Shown: positions 24,701 through 37,900, counted from the first letter of the stretch. The stretch is DNA of 64,000 nucleotides from Sipunculus nudus (GCA_026874595.1 CM049306.1:5718019-5782018); one strand, 5' to 3'. The notes: a model not told the origin generated them from the letters alone. Program-made: numbers and translations.

Positions 24701-27700
24701 GGAGACCCATGAAAATTCTCCATGAAAACCTGAAATTAGGTCTCTGTTACCCATATTCTTTAGGCTGTATGGCTCCAAAATACCCCCCAGAATAATAGAA
24801 AATTTGATACAAAAAGTGCAGTATCTCAATAACTACAACACTGATGGTCATGATTTTTGGCATACATATTGATCATGAGCTGTTCCATCAGTTTCTGCAG
24901 AGAGGGTGCGCCACCTCTATTTTTTTCAAATTATTACGAATTTTTTTCTCTTTTTTCGATACCTTTGAAGATGTGGTTATCTATCAAGAGGGTACAAATT
25001 GCAACAACTGCACCTAGAAACTTCATTCTTGTCATGCAAGGAGGCCCATGAAGAGTGCCTGTGGAAACTTGAAATTAGGTCTCTGATACCCATATCCTTC
25101 AAGCTATAGGACTCTGAAGTATCCCTTAGAATAATGGACAATTTGATACAAAAGCTGAAGTATCTGAACAACTAATACGGAGATCATCATGATTCTTTGC
25201 ATGGATATTGACCATTAAGTGTTTTAATCTCAGCTGACTGTAAGTCATCTGAAGTATCCCTCAGTATTTTTTTTTATTTTTACGAATTTTTTTCTCTTTT
25301 TTTGAGACCTCATAAGATGCGGTCATCTGTTATCATGGCACAAATCGTAACAACTGGACCTAGAATCTTCTCTCTTGACATGCTGAGAGGCCCATGAAAA
25401 GTCTCCTTAAAAACTTGAAATTAGGTCTCTGTTACCCATAACCTCTGAGCTATGGGGCTCTGAAGTACCCCCCAGAATAATGGAAAATTTGATACAAAAG
25501 CTCAAGTATCTGGACAATTATTATATTGATCACCATGATTCTTTGAATGGATATTGATCATGAAATGTTTCATCAGTTTCTGCATTCTGGTGGCGCCACC
25601 TGTATTTTTTTCAATTTTTAGCTCAGCTGACTGAAAGTCATCTGAGCTTTAGGGATCACCTTTTGTCTGTCCTCCGTCCGGCCATCCAGGCGTCTGTCTG
25701 TTAACAGGGCACAAATCGTAACTGCTAGACCGGGAATCTTCTTACTTGAAATCCTGGGAGGTCTATGGAAATTCTCCTTGTAAACCTGAAATTAGGTCAC
25801 TATGACCTAAATTCTTTGAGCTATAGGGTTCTGAAGTACCCCCCAGAATAATGCAAAATTTAATACAAAAGCTCAAGTATCTGAACAACTAATGCATTAA
25901 TCACCATGATTCTTTACATGGATATTGATCATGGAGTGTTTCATCAATTTCTGGAGATTGGTGGTGCCACCTATATTTTTTTTATTTTTTATGATTTTTT
26001 TTCTCTACTTTTGTGATCTTTAAACATTTGGTCATCTGTAAACAGGGCACAAATCATAATGACTGGACCTAGAATCTTCTGTCCTCACCTCCAGGGAAGC
26101 CCATAAAAGGTCTACATGGAAACCCGAAATTAGGTCCCTGTTACCCATATTCTGTGAGCTATGGGGCTCTGAAGTACCCCCCAGAATAAAGATTTGGTCA
26201 TATATTAACAGGGCACAAATCATAATGACTGGACCTAGAATCTTCTGTCCTCACCTCCAGGGAAGCCCATAAAAGGTCTACATGGAAACCCGAAATAAGG
26301 TCCCTGTTACCCATATCCTTCATGCTCTGGGGCTCCGAAGTACTCCTCAGAATAAAGATTTGGTCATCTGTTAACAGAGCACAAATTATAATGACTTGAC
26401 CTAGAATCTCCTTTCTTGATATGCTGGGAGGCCCCTGAAAAGTCTCCTTGTGCACCTGAAATTACATCTCTGTTACCCATATCCTTCATCCTATGCGGCT
26501 TTGAAATACCCCCCAGAATAAACATTTGGATTTGTTAACAGGGCACAAATCATAATAACTGGACCTAGAATTTTATTTTTTGACATGCTGGGAGACCCCT
26601 GAAAAGTCATCTTGCAAACCTTGAAAATAGGTGTCTGTTACCCATATCCTTCATGCTACAGAGCTCCATAGTACCCCAATGAATATTGGATGATTTTATA
26701 CAAGAGGTCAAGTTTGGAAAAAATATTTCATTCAAATTTGACATTCAGATGATAAAATTACTTTTGTCAATGTCTTCCTGGTCAGCTGAGCGTCATGACC
26801 CCTGGGTCACTTGTTAATAACACAGTACCAGGAATGGGATACCTCAAAATATGTCTTCATTATTAATAACACAGTACCAGGAATGGGATACCTGAAAATA
26901 TGTCTTCATTTTTAATAACACAGTACCAGGAAAGGGATACCTGAAAATATGTCTTCATTTTTAATAACACAGTACCAGGAATGGGATACCTCAAAATATG
27001 TCTTCATTATTAATAACACAGTACCAGGAATGGGATACCTCAAAATATGTCTTCATCATCAATAAAGTAAACCCGCAATTGGATCTCAGCTGCATCTAGT
27101 GTTTATGAAGTGAAACCCATAACATTGGAGTAAGGCATTAAAACTGGGTAATTCCTTTATATATTTTTTGTATATTCATTTGAGTGGATTGCCAACAAGA
27201 ATGCATGTTTCACTGCATTGAGCAGAAATGTGTTTTAAGCTCAAGTTTAATCAAAAAGATTGATACATTTAAAATTCTTAATTGTTCAACGTTTCAATAC
27301 TAGATGGTGCTGAGAAAAAAAACGGTATTTACCGTAAATAACAATAATCTTGTTCAGAGGTATTTGATAGATATTTGAAATGTTAGTAGATATTTTAAAT
27401 TCAAGATGTGTTGTCCTGCCTTGTTGTCCCTCATTGTAAGTCTTTATCTTTTCATGATTAACTTGGTTTAGGATTGAAACTTCTAGTTACATATTTTAAG
27501 TATCTGTTTAAAAGTTAACAAATGACATTTTTTATCATAAGATCACTAGTAAACATTGCACATTATTTTGTAGCTGTCTTGGACCCAGTATGGGTATGCA
27601 TGCAAGTGCTGAAGCCAGATCATACATATTTTTAGCTTTATGCGGACGCAGAACAGGCATTTATGCAAGTGCTGAAGCTAGATCGTAATTGTGAAGACGC

Positions 27701-30700
27701 CATGCAGGAGCTTCTACGGGTCCGAACATATCAGCTCACGGAGATGGGTTTCACGCGACAACAAGCTGAGGCGGCAATACGACAACATAACAATGTTCAA
27801 CAAGCCCTGGATTCCCTGCTGGCAGGAGTTGGTCAGTGAATTAAATGACTTCATACTGATACAGGTCTCATAACTAAAAAAGGTGATCTGCCTTGTAGTA
27901 AAGTTATGATTAAATCACATAGTCATACAACCAAGTTTGTGACATGACCCCGCATTCACAGACTTGATTCTGCGACCCTCTCCGGCATCTTTTACATGAA
28001 TAATGAATAAGGCAGTTGAACCAATCAGATGGCTCACTTACACTTGATATGTGGATGTGACATATTATGGTTTACCAAAAGTCCCTCAGCCATCCTCTGT
28101 CCATCTGTAAATTTTTCAGTGTCTCCGCGATAACTTACCAGGACTTTGATGGATTTTCACAAAACTCGCCATAACTACATAGCAATAGTTTATCTCACCC
28201 GAGTTCAATTATAGGCGAAATCCACACATATTTAATGGGGTCAGAGAACACAAGGGACTTCTTTGTTGTGTCGCTGTGATAACTTATGAGAAATACGATG
28301 GATTTTGAAAAACCTCAAAAGAAATTTTAATCAGTATAATATCTCACCTAATTAAGAATTCCAGCAAAATCCACACATTTAACCCTTTACTGTTTACATT
28401 TATTTTAGATTTCCGACAAATTCTGACACTATTTATATTTACACTAACAGCCATATCTTTTCAAGCTTTTTTTGTATCTTTATCAAATTTTCAACAGTTC
28501 CCACTAAGAGGGTTTGCTGAAGATTATTGAAAATCATTGAAACTTAGAAATAAAATGCAATATTTTTGTCCTGAAAGAATCTATACATATCATGGCATTC
28601 TAGTTGCCCATTTAGAGTGCTCTTTAGTGGCTTGTAAACAGTAAAGGGTTAATAAGGTCAGAGGTCACACAACTTTGGTAGCTCAATGGTGACTTATCAA
28701 AATTCTCATGGATTTTCATGACACTGAATAAACATATTTACTAATAGAGTTTCTCACCTGAATTACCTTCTCATCAAAATTCACACATATTTAATGAGTT
28801 CAGAGGTCACCAGATACACAACAGGCTTATTGTGCACATTGGCAGTGCTTTTGTCATTTTTATACAAAATTTTTACATTTCACATGTAACACTATTTCTC
28901 AAAACGTTTTACTGGGATATACTTCTAATTAGAATAGTAGGTGCATCCTATAAGTCACTTTCCGTATTGGCAGCAGAATAGGTTCTCTGATTAAGCCTGC
29001 ATGAAGTGTTTTCAGTCAGTTCTGTGACTGTGAGGGTGTGTATGATGGGGTGTGTACACATTGCTCACATTTCTGTTATGTGGGGGACACAATCTAGTTT
29101 TTACTGTTTTTCCTCACCATTGATGTACACCTGATATGGCTTACTTTACAGTGGCAGAGAACTCGTTATCTGGTGAAGTTTATGTTTCTGAAGAAGATGA
29201 GCCACACCAAGCACCAGTGCTGACCCCTGCCAGTATACAGACCAAAGCTAATGATATCAAAATGGAGTGAGTCACTATTACATCATGTCTCTGCTAATCA
29301 GAATAAAAATTTATAATAATCTATTCTGAATTAAGAAATCAGAGCAGAAACTGAAACTGATGATAACAAAATGTGTGTCAGTACATAACTTGCACATCCC
29401 AAGAAGAATGATTATGTGTAGATGACCAGTATTGAGCAGTCTAGGTAGAATAATCAATCTAGAGTTGGCATAATTAATATATGAAGGAATGTAGCATCTG
29501 TCATAAATATCTTTTGGTAAGATTTTATTTATTTGTGTCTCCCAGCAAATTCAGATCATTGCTTGAGGATCTTATGATTTAGTTGCTTCACTGCTCCTAT
29601 TAAACAATAGGTCATATTCAGCTTCCACTTTTGTTGTGAGTGAACTTATTCTCACCTAGATTCAATCTGTAGAGTGGGTACAGTCATTTTCTTTAATGTT
29701 AAAATCAGTCCTAGGAGCTTGAAAAATGGAAGGGAATTTGGCCACCTATAAAAGTAAAACTTGCCATGCTTGTACATCATGAAGATGATATACCTGATAC
29801 TGTTTGTTGTACTCATGTATGTGTATTCTGTTTTCAGTCCAACAAATCCTGAGGGTCTTACAGCCTTGTGGGTGGGGAATGTTCTACCAGATACCATTTG
29901 TTGTACTCATGTATGTGTATTCTGTTTTCAGTCCAACAAATCCTGAGGGTCTAACAGCCTTGTGGGTGGGGAATGTTCTACCAGATACCATTTGTTGTAC
30001 TCATGTATGTGTATTCTGTTTTCAGTCCAACAAATCCTGAGGGTCTTACAGCCTTGTGGGTGGGGAATGTTCTACCAGGTACCATTTGTTGTACTCATGT
30101 ATGTGTATTCTGTTTTCAGTCCAACAAATCCTGAGGGTCTTACAGCCTTGTGGGTGGGGAATGTTGTACCAGATACCATTTGTTGTACTCATGTATGTGT
30201 ATTCTATTTTCAGTCCAACAAATCCTGAGCGTCTTACAGCCTTGTGGGTGGGGAATGTTCTACCAGATACCATTTGTTGTACTCATGTATGTGTATTCTG
30301 TTTTCAGTCCAACAAATCCTGAGGGTCTTACAGCCTTCTGGGTGGGGAATGTTCTACCAGGTACCATTTGTTGTACTCATGTATGTGTATTCTGTTTTCA
30401 GTCCAACAAATCCTGAGGGTCTTACAGCCTTGTGGGTGGGGAATGTTCTACCAGGTACCATTTGTTGAACTCATGTACGTGTATTCTATTTTCAGTCCAA
30501 CAAATCCTGAGGGTCTTACAGCCTTGTGGGTGGGGAATGTTCTACCAGATACCATTTGTTGTACTCATGTATGTGTATTCTGTTTTCAGTCCAACATCCT
30601 GAGGGTCTTACAGCCTTGTGGGTGGGGAATGTTCTACCAGATACCATTTGTTGTACTCATATATGTGTATTCTATTTTCAGTCCAACAAATCCTGAGGGT

Positions 30701-33700
30701 CTTACAGCCTCGTGGGTGGGGAATGTTCTACCAGGTACCATTTATTGTACTCATGTATGTGTATTCTATTTTCAGTCCAACAAATCCTGAGGGTCTTACA
30801 GCCTTGTGGGTGGGGAATGTTCTACCAGATACCATTTATTGTACTCATGTATGTGCATTCTGTTTTCAGTCCAACAAATCCTGAGGGTCTTACAGCCTTG
30901 TGGGTGGGGAATGTTCTACCAGATACCATTTGTTGTACTCATGTATGTGTATTCTGTTTTCAGTCCAACATCCTGAGGGTCTTCCACCTTGTGGGTGGGG
31001 AATGTTCTACCAGATACCATTTGTTGTACTCATATATGTGTATTCTATTTTCAGTCCAACAAATCCTGAGGGTCTTACAGCCTCGTGGGTGGGGAATGTT
31101 CTACCAGGTACCATTTATTGTACTCATGTATGTGTATTCTATTTTCAGTCCAACAAATCCTGAGGGTCTTACAGCCTTGTGGGTGGGGAATGTTCTACCA
31201 GATACCATTTATTGTACTCATGTATGTGCATTCTGTTTTCAGTCCAACAAATCCTGAGGGTCTTACAGCCTTGTGGGTGGGGAATGTTCTACCAGATACC
31301 ATTTGTTGTACTCATGTATGTGTATTCTGTTTTCAGTCCAACAAATCCTGAGGGTCTTACAGCCTTGTGGGTGGGGAATGTTCTACCAGATACCATTTGT
31401 TGTACTCATGTATGTGTATTCTGTTTTCAGTCCAACAAATCCTGAGGGTCTAACAGCCTTGTGGGTGGGGAATGTTCTACCAGATACCATTTGTTGTACT
31501 CATGTACGTGTATTCTATTTTCAGTCCAACAAATCCTGAGGGTCTTACAGCCTTGTGGGTGGGGAATGTTCTACCAGGTACCATTTGTTGTACTCATGTT
31601 TGTGTATTCTGTTTTCAGTCCAACAAATCCTGAGGGTCTAACAGCCTTGTGGGTGGGGAATGTTCTACCAGATACCATTTGTTGTACTCATGTATGTGCA
31701 TTCTGTTTTCAGTCCAACAAATCCTGAGGGTCTAACAGCCTTGTGGGTTGGGAATGTTCTACCAGATACCATTTGTTGTACTCATGTATGTGTATTCTGT
31801 TTTCAGTCCAACAAATCCTGAGGGTCTAACAGCCTTGTGGGTGGGGAATGTTCTACCAGATACCATTTGTTGTACTCATGTACGTGCATTCTATTTTCAG
31901 TCCAACAAATCCTGAGGGTCTTACAGCCTTGTGGGTGGGGAATGTTCTACCAGATACCATTTGTTGTACTCATGTATGTGCATTCTGTTTTCAGTCCAAC
32001 AAATCCTGAGGGTCTTACAGCCTTGTGGGTGGGGAATGTTCTACCAGATACCATTTGTTGTACTCATGTATGTGTATTCTGTTTTCAGTCCAACATCCTG
32101 AGGGCCTTACAGCCTTGTGGGTGGGGAATGTTCTACCAGATACCATTTGTTGTACTCATATATGTTTATTCTGTTTTCAGTCCAACAAATCCTGAGGGTC
32201 TTACAGCCTTGTGGGTGGGGAATGTTCTACCAGGTACCATTTGTTGTACTCATGTACGTGTATTCTATTTTCAGTCCAACAAATCCTGAGGGTCTTACAG
32301 CCTTGTGGGTGGGGAATGTTCTACCAGATACCATTTATTGTACTCATATATGTGCATTCTGTTTTCAGTCCAACAAATCCTGAGGGTCTTACAGCCTTGT
32401 GGGTGGGGAATGTTCTACCAGATACCATTTGTTGTACTCATGTATGTGTATTCTGTTTTCAGTCCAACAAATCCTGAGGGTCTTACAGCCTTGTGGGTGG
32501 GGAATGTTCTACCAGATACCATTTGTTGTACTCATGTATGTGTATTCTGTTTTCAGTCCAACAAATCCTGAGGGTTTAACAGCCTTGTGGGTGGGGAATG
32601 TTCTACCAGATACCATTTGTTGTACTCATGTACGTGTATTCTATTTTCAGTCCAACAAATCCTGAGGGTCTAACAGCCTTGTGGGTGGGGAATGTTCTAC
32701 CAGGTACCATTTGTTGTACTCATGTTTGTGTATTCTGTTTTCAGTCCAACAAATCCTGAGGGTTTAACAGCCTTGTGGGTGGGGAATGTTCTACCAGATA
32801 CCATTTGTTGTACTCATGTATGTGTATTCTGTTTTCAGTCCAACAAATCCTGAGGGTCTTACAGCCTTGTGGATGGGGAATGTTCTACCAGATACCATTT
32901 GTTGTACTCATGTATGTGTATTCTGTTTTCAGTCCAACAAATCCTGAGGGTCTAACAGCCTTGTGGGTGGGGAATGTTCTACCAGATACCATTTGTTGTA
33001 CTCATGTACGTGTATTCTATTTTCAGTCCAACAAATCCTGAGGGTCTTACAGCCTTGTGGGTGGGGAATGTTCTACCAGATACCATTTGTTGTACTCATG
33101 TATGTGTATTCTGTTTTCAGTCCAACAAATCCTGAGGGTCTTACAGCCTTGTGGGTGGGGAATGTTCTACCAGATACCATTTGTTGTACTCATGTATGTG
33201 CATTCTGTTTTCAGTCCAACAAATCCTGAGGGTCTTACAGCCTTGTGGGTGGGGAATGTTCTACCAGATACCATTTGTTGTACTCATGTATGTGTATTCT
33301 GTTTTCAGTCCAACAAATCCTGAGGGTCTTACAGCCTTGTGGGTGGGGAATGTTCTACCAGATACCATTTGTTGTACTCATGTATGTGTATTCTGTTTTC
33401 AGTCCAACAAATCCTGAGGGTCTTACAGCCTTGTGGGTGGGGAATGTTCTACCAGATACCATTTGTTGTACTCATGTATGTGTATTCTGTTTTCAGTCCA
33501 ACAAATCCTGAGGGTCTAACAGCCTTGTGGGTGGGGAATGTTCTACCAGAAGTTACTGACAAAAGGCTCACTCAAATGTTTTCAAAGTGAGTTGTCTTCT
33601 CTGTATTATTTTGTACATAAACCTTGACATATTTTCAGAAATCATTGCAACATTAAATAGTCCTGTATTGGATTTCTCCATGTATCCTTCTACAACTATG

Positions 33701-34832
33701 TACTTTTTAGTACAATTTTTCATTTGTTCAACTTTGTTCCTTATTTCCTTTTATAATAAAAATTGTTATCCCCTTTGCAAATATGGTTTTAAACTGTTGC
33801 ATGCTAAACCATTGACAAAATTAGACATTTGTCATTCTAGATTTCTGAAATGGTTGAATAATTGAAACATACTTAAAAACTTGTGTTGATAGCATTATCT
33901 AATAAATATTACTTCATTATTTAAATGAAACTGAAATAATGTTTCCTTAGTATCCTTAGGTTCCATTAGTTTTGTATCAAGTAACATATGTGAGATTCCA
34001 GATTTCCTCTAAATTGAAATAGTTGAAAAGCTTAAAGCCCTCTGAATCTTTCATTGTGTTCTTAGTTGTCATGTATTCCATTATCATTTCAGATCCAGCT
34101 TAGATATTAGTGTTATTTGCCCTTTTATTGTGACTTTTTTTGTGATGTATTGTTATGTATTTTCATATATGATTCTGTTACCATTGTAATGGAGGTAATT
34201 TGATCATGTTCTGTGATATTAGGCATTCTGGTGTATTTTCGGGTATTGTTCTGCTACCAGCTATTTTCAATTATGTTATGTGTTTTAGTGTATTTTCAGT
34301 TATTGTTCTGTTACCAGAGTATGTTCCATGATGTTATGTGTTTTGTGTATTTTCAGATATGGTTCTGTTACCAGCATATGTTCTACGATGTAATGTGTTT
34401 TGGTGTAGTTTCAGGTATTGTTTTGCTGCCAGTGTATGTTCTATAATGTAATGTGTTTTGGTTTATTTTCAGATATGGTTCTGTTACCAGTGTTAGGTGC
34501 CTCCCAGAAAAGTACTGTGCTTTCATCAATTTTAAAACAAAAGAATCTGCTGGCAAAGCAATGCAAGGCCTTCAGGTTGGTAGCTACTGTGTCTTTCACT
34601 TTGTTCCTCACATGTCTGTTATATGATCGGGGTGCTTTGTATGTGTGTACCTCACAAACTGCAGTCTCATGACAAAAAGATTAAAAAGTTCTGACAAACA
34701 AACATGTCCTGACAGTGTGTGGGCCAAGACTGGTAAATCAGGCTGAATTACAGGATTCCCAGCTAGCCTGAAAATCAAGTAAAATTAGAAAAGGGGATTC
34801 CTTATATCTGTCTGTCTATTTCTCTCTCTCTC

Positions 34833-34912
<80 letters not shown>

Positions 34913-37900
34913 TTGCTTCTTGTAAGATAAAGGAAGCCATAGATACAGTGATTTTATAAAAACCAATAAAAGTGATTTGCTTGAGGTGTACTAAATGTTA
35001 TATTAGTACAGTTTATATTTCATTGATTTATTTATCATGGACACTAACCTGTTATGGTTGTAATATGTTATGTGAATCTTTCAGGGAATGGAGTGCTGTG
35101 GACAGCGGTTACTCATCAAGTTCCCAGATAACCCAATCTGCAACGGGAATGTGGTCATACGCAAGAACCCGCAGCCAGCGAGTGTAGTATCTGCCACCCC
35201 AGCTGTTGTTCCAAGCCCTGCTAGTGCTAGTGCTAGTGCTAGTGCTGCCGCAAAAAGGTCAGTGGTTGTCATGTGGTGAGCTGCAGTCAGGGATTATCAG
35301 GTTATGTGGGCTGGCCATGGCTTGGTTTTATGCTTTGGTGTTATCCTGCATACAGAAGAACTTGTTATCTATACAACAGAGGTAAAGGTTGTATATATAT
35401 GTGGTTTATCTAAGGCTTATCTATGACTCTGGTTATCCTTGGTTTAAGGGATCAGTTCAAAACTCATCACATGATTATTATCGGATCACTGACAAGTTTA
35501 ATAGTACTCATAATGTGATAACTTGCAGTTCATTAGTGAGTAGTTGTTAGGATGTTACTCACATGGTAACAAGCACAGTTGATGAGTAGTAGAACTGCTC
35601 AAAGCATTATAGGAAAGCTGAGTAAGGATGAATAATAAGGAGGGTTTTGTCAAGGTCAGTTTCCATGCTGACCCTGTCCAGACTCAGCATAGACAGAAGC
35701 ATTTGCAGAAATAGATAAAACAGCCCATTTAAACTTCAACAAATTTTTACAATATATAAAGAAAATAGATATTTGGATGGCTTATAGAGCGTCCATAAAT
35801 CTTCTATAGCTCGTTCCCCAGCTCCAGTCTGAACCCTCAAAACACATACCAGGGTAGAATGGACCAGTTCGGTTCTATAATTAAATAAAAACTAGATGTG
35901 TCGGAACGACACGAATGCCCCCACCTGGGGCAAATTAGAAACATTTGTTAAATTTTGAAAATTTTTTTAAGTTCAGGAGGTGTCGTATGGTCAAAAGTAG
36001 GTCAACAAGGGCAAAATGCAAACTCAATCTGTAACGGGTCATTATCAAGCAACACACCAAAAATCAGGCCAGTATCTGCAGGCATTGTGAAAAAAAGTCC
36101 CTACATGTGCATTTTCCATAAAAATTTCTGTCTTTCATGAAATTTTCTAAGTTAAGGAGGTGTAAAACGTTCAAAAGTAGGTCAATCGAGATGAAACACG
36201 AACTCGTTCTGAAACTGGTCATTATCTGCCCACACACAAAAAAATCAGGCCAATATCTGCAGGCATTGCGAAAAAAAGTCCGTACATGTGTATTTGTCAT
36301 GAAAATTTATATTTTTCTGAAATTTTCTAAGTTTAGGAGCCGTAAAACGGTCAAAAGTAGGTCAACCAGGACGAAACGCTAACTTGATCTGTAACTGGTC
36401 ATTATCTGCCCACACACCAAAAATTAGGCCAATATCTGCAGGCATTGCGAAAAAAAAGGTTGGGCCTTCAATAACACGACTCCACGGCTCGGGAGCCCCA
36501 ATGACAAAATTGTCCTATTGTGAAGCTTCCTGCTTGGAGTCTTTCTGCCAACTGAACATTTTGTTCAGAGCCCTTTTCATTCCAAATTCGCTACCAGGCG
36601 CTTATTGGCCAAAATTTACTGTAGCATCTGTCAAAATACCGGCATCGTTACCTAGAGACCATATGACGCTTCACAACCCCAATATTGCATGGTTCACTGG
36701 TTCCCTGAAATGTGTGCGTGTTGGATTCAGACTGGACTGCTACTAAACACCCCCGCAATAACAATACACGGAAATCCCTGTTCACAGAGTGCAAATCGTT
36801 TTAAAGATCCCCAGGGTATGAACACAGAAGAACATGTGAGAGGTTATGGTAGGACACTGCGTGGCACACTTGATAATGATGCTTGCCAGTTGGGTTTGGT
36901 GCAACATGTATGGCTTGGGCTGCAGAGAGCTAACTGCATGAGGGCCGGGATTTATATATTCTGTAACCTACTACTTGTGAACAGTGTGCGTTCTGTACGA
37001 AGCCATAGAGGTGCAGATGCAATGATACTAACCATTAACAGTCATGTTTAAACAAATCCTTCTTGGTTGTCATTTAGAAAAAATATGATTTGTTAATTTA
37101 TTTACCTACACAGGAAAACCTTTTTGAGTCAGCTTTGCTAAAGTTCATACACCTCCTTCGCCTCTGTCAAAAACATGTATGAAGACCCCCTTCTGTGAAA
37201 ATTGTACACTGCAGTACTTTAAACAAAGTATTACTGAAATGTAGATCCTGGCACGGGACATACCGTAAAATCTCCACTTAAAACCGCGGTTTAATCAAGA
37301 AATTCAAAATCTTTAAATCAGGTTGATTTCCTGAAAGCACTGTGCGGTTTATACTAGAAGGGTTTCCTGAATATCTTCCTGACAGACATCGTTTTGGGGC
37401 CGGCGAGTAGGCGATAATATTGCAACTTTCGAAGGCCGTTCTTAGCAGCAGTCTCGCATGCATGGCAGCCGTGTGTAAATGTATTATTTACGATTATTTG
37501 TTATTTATAAATTAAATGTTGCTGATTAGTTTTCGTGTGATATATAACTTGTTATAAAATCTTGGTAATTGTCACCAAATAATACGTTTACAACAACCCT
37601 GCTGTAACACACAGCTGCTCACTTCGTTTGGCATGGTCAAGCAAAATTGAAATAAAAACCTACTTTAAACCCATTTGCAGCATTATTTAGCAATTATTAT
37701 TTGTTTAAAACGCAAAATGAATAAAAATCTGACATCGTAAAGAGTCACACAATGGCAGACGATCGTTTTAAAATCAAGTTTGAGTGCCGCCATGTGCTGA
37801 AACGCTCCGGTATTCTGCTAAGAATATTTTAAACGGCTGTACGCGGTGGGTGGTAAACAGAACAGCCACCTATTTCGTCCCAGCATGCCTTGCGCGAAAA

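Larger units (their letters stand above)
19829..27055 (+). repeat. 49-bp satellite array, split into three parts by repeat insertions
   Basis: The unit is ACACAGTACCAGGAAAGGGA, then TACCTGAAAATATGTCTTCA and TTTTTAATA (period 49). Parts lie at about 19829-20169 (7 copies), 21465-21897 (about 9) and 26814-27055 (about 5). The parts match in phase and sequence, so they were one array of about 1 kb. The breaks are the Helentron-like insertions at 20170 and 21898-26813. The second break falls inside the T-run of a unit. Confidence 0.9.

Noticed and set aside
29761-33590. Many overlapping open frames of 74-181 codons (MGGECSTRYHLLYS... type)
   Set aside because: They are one repeat unit read in shifted frames. 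The 94-bp period is not a multiple of three, and each frame ends at the same TGA in the following unit. Only the last copy continues into a real exon.
36384-37051. Two 120-codon plus-strand frames as a possible gene
   Set aside because: They overlap in different frames, the first begins within a dispersed repeat core, and no domain or splice context was recognised.
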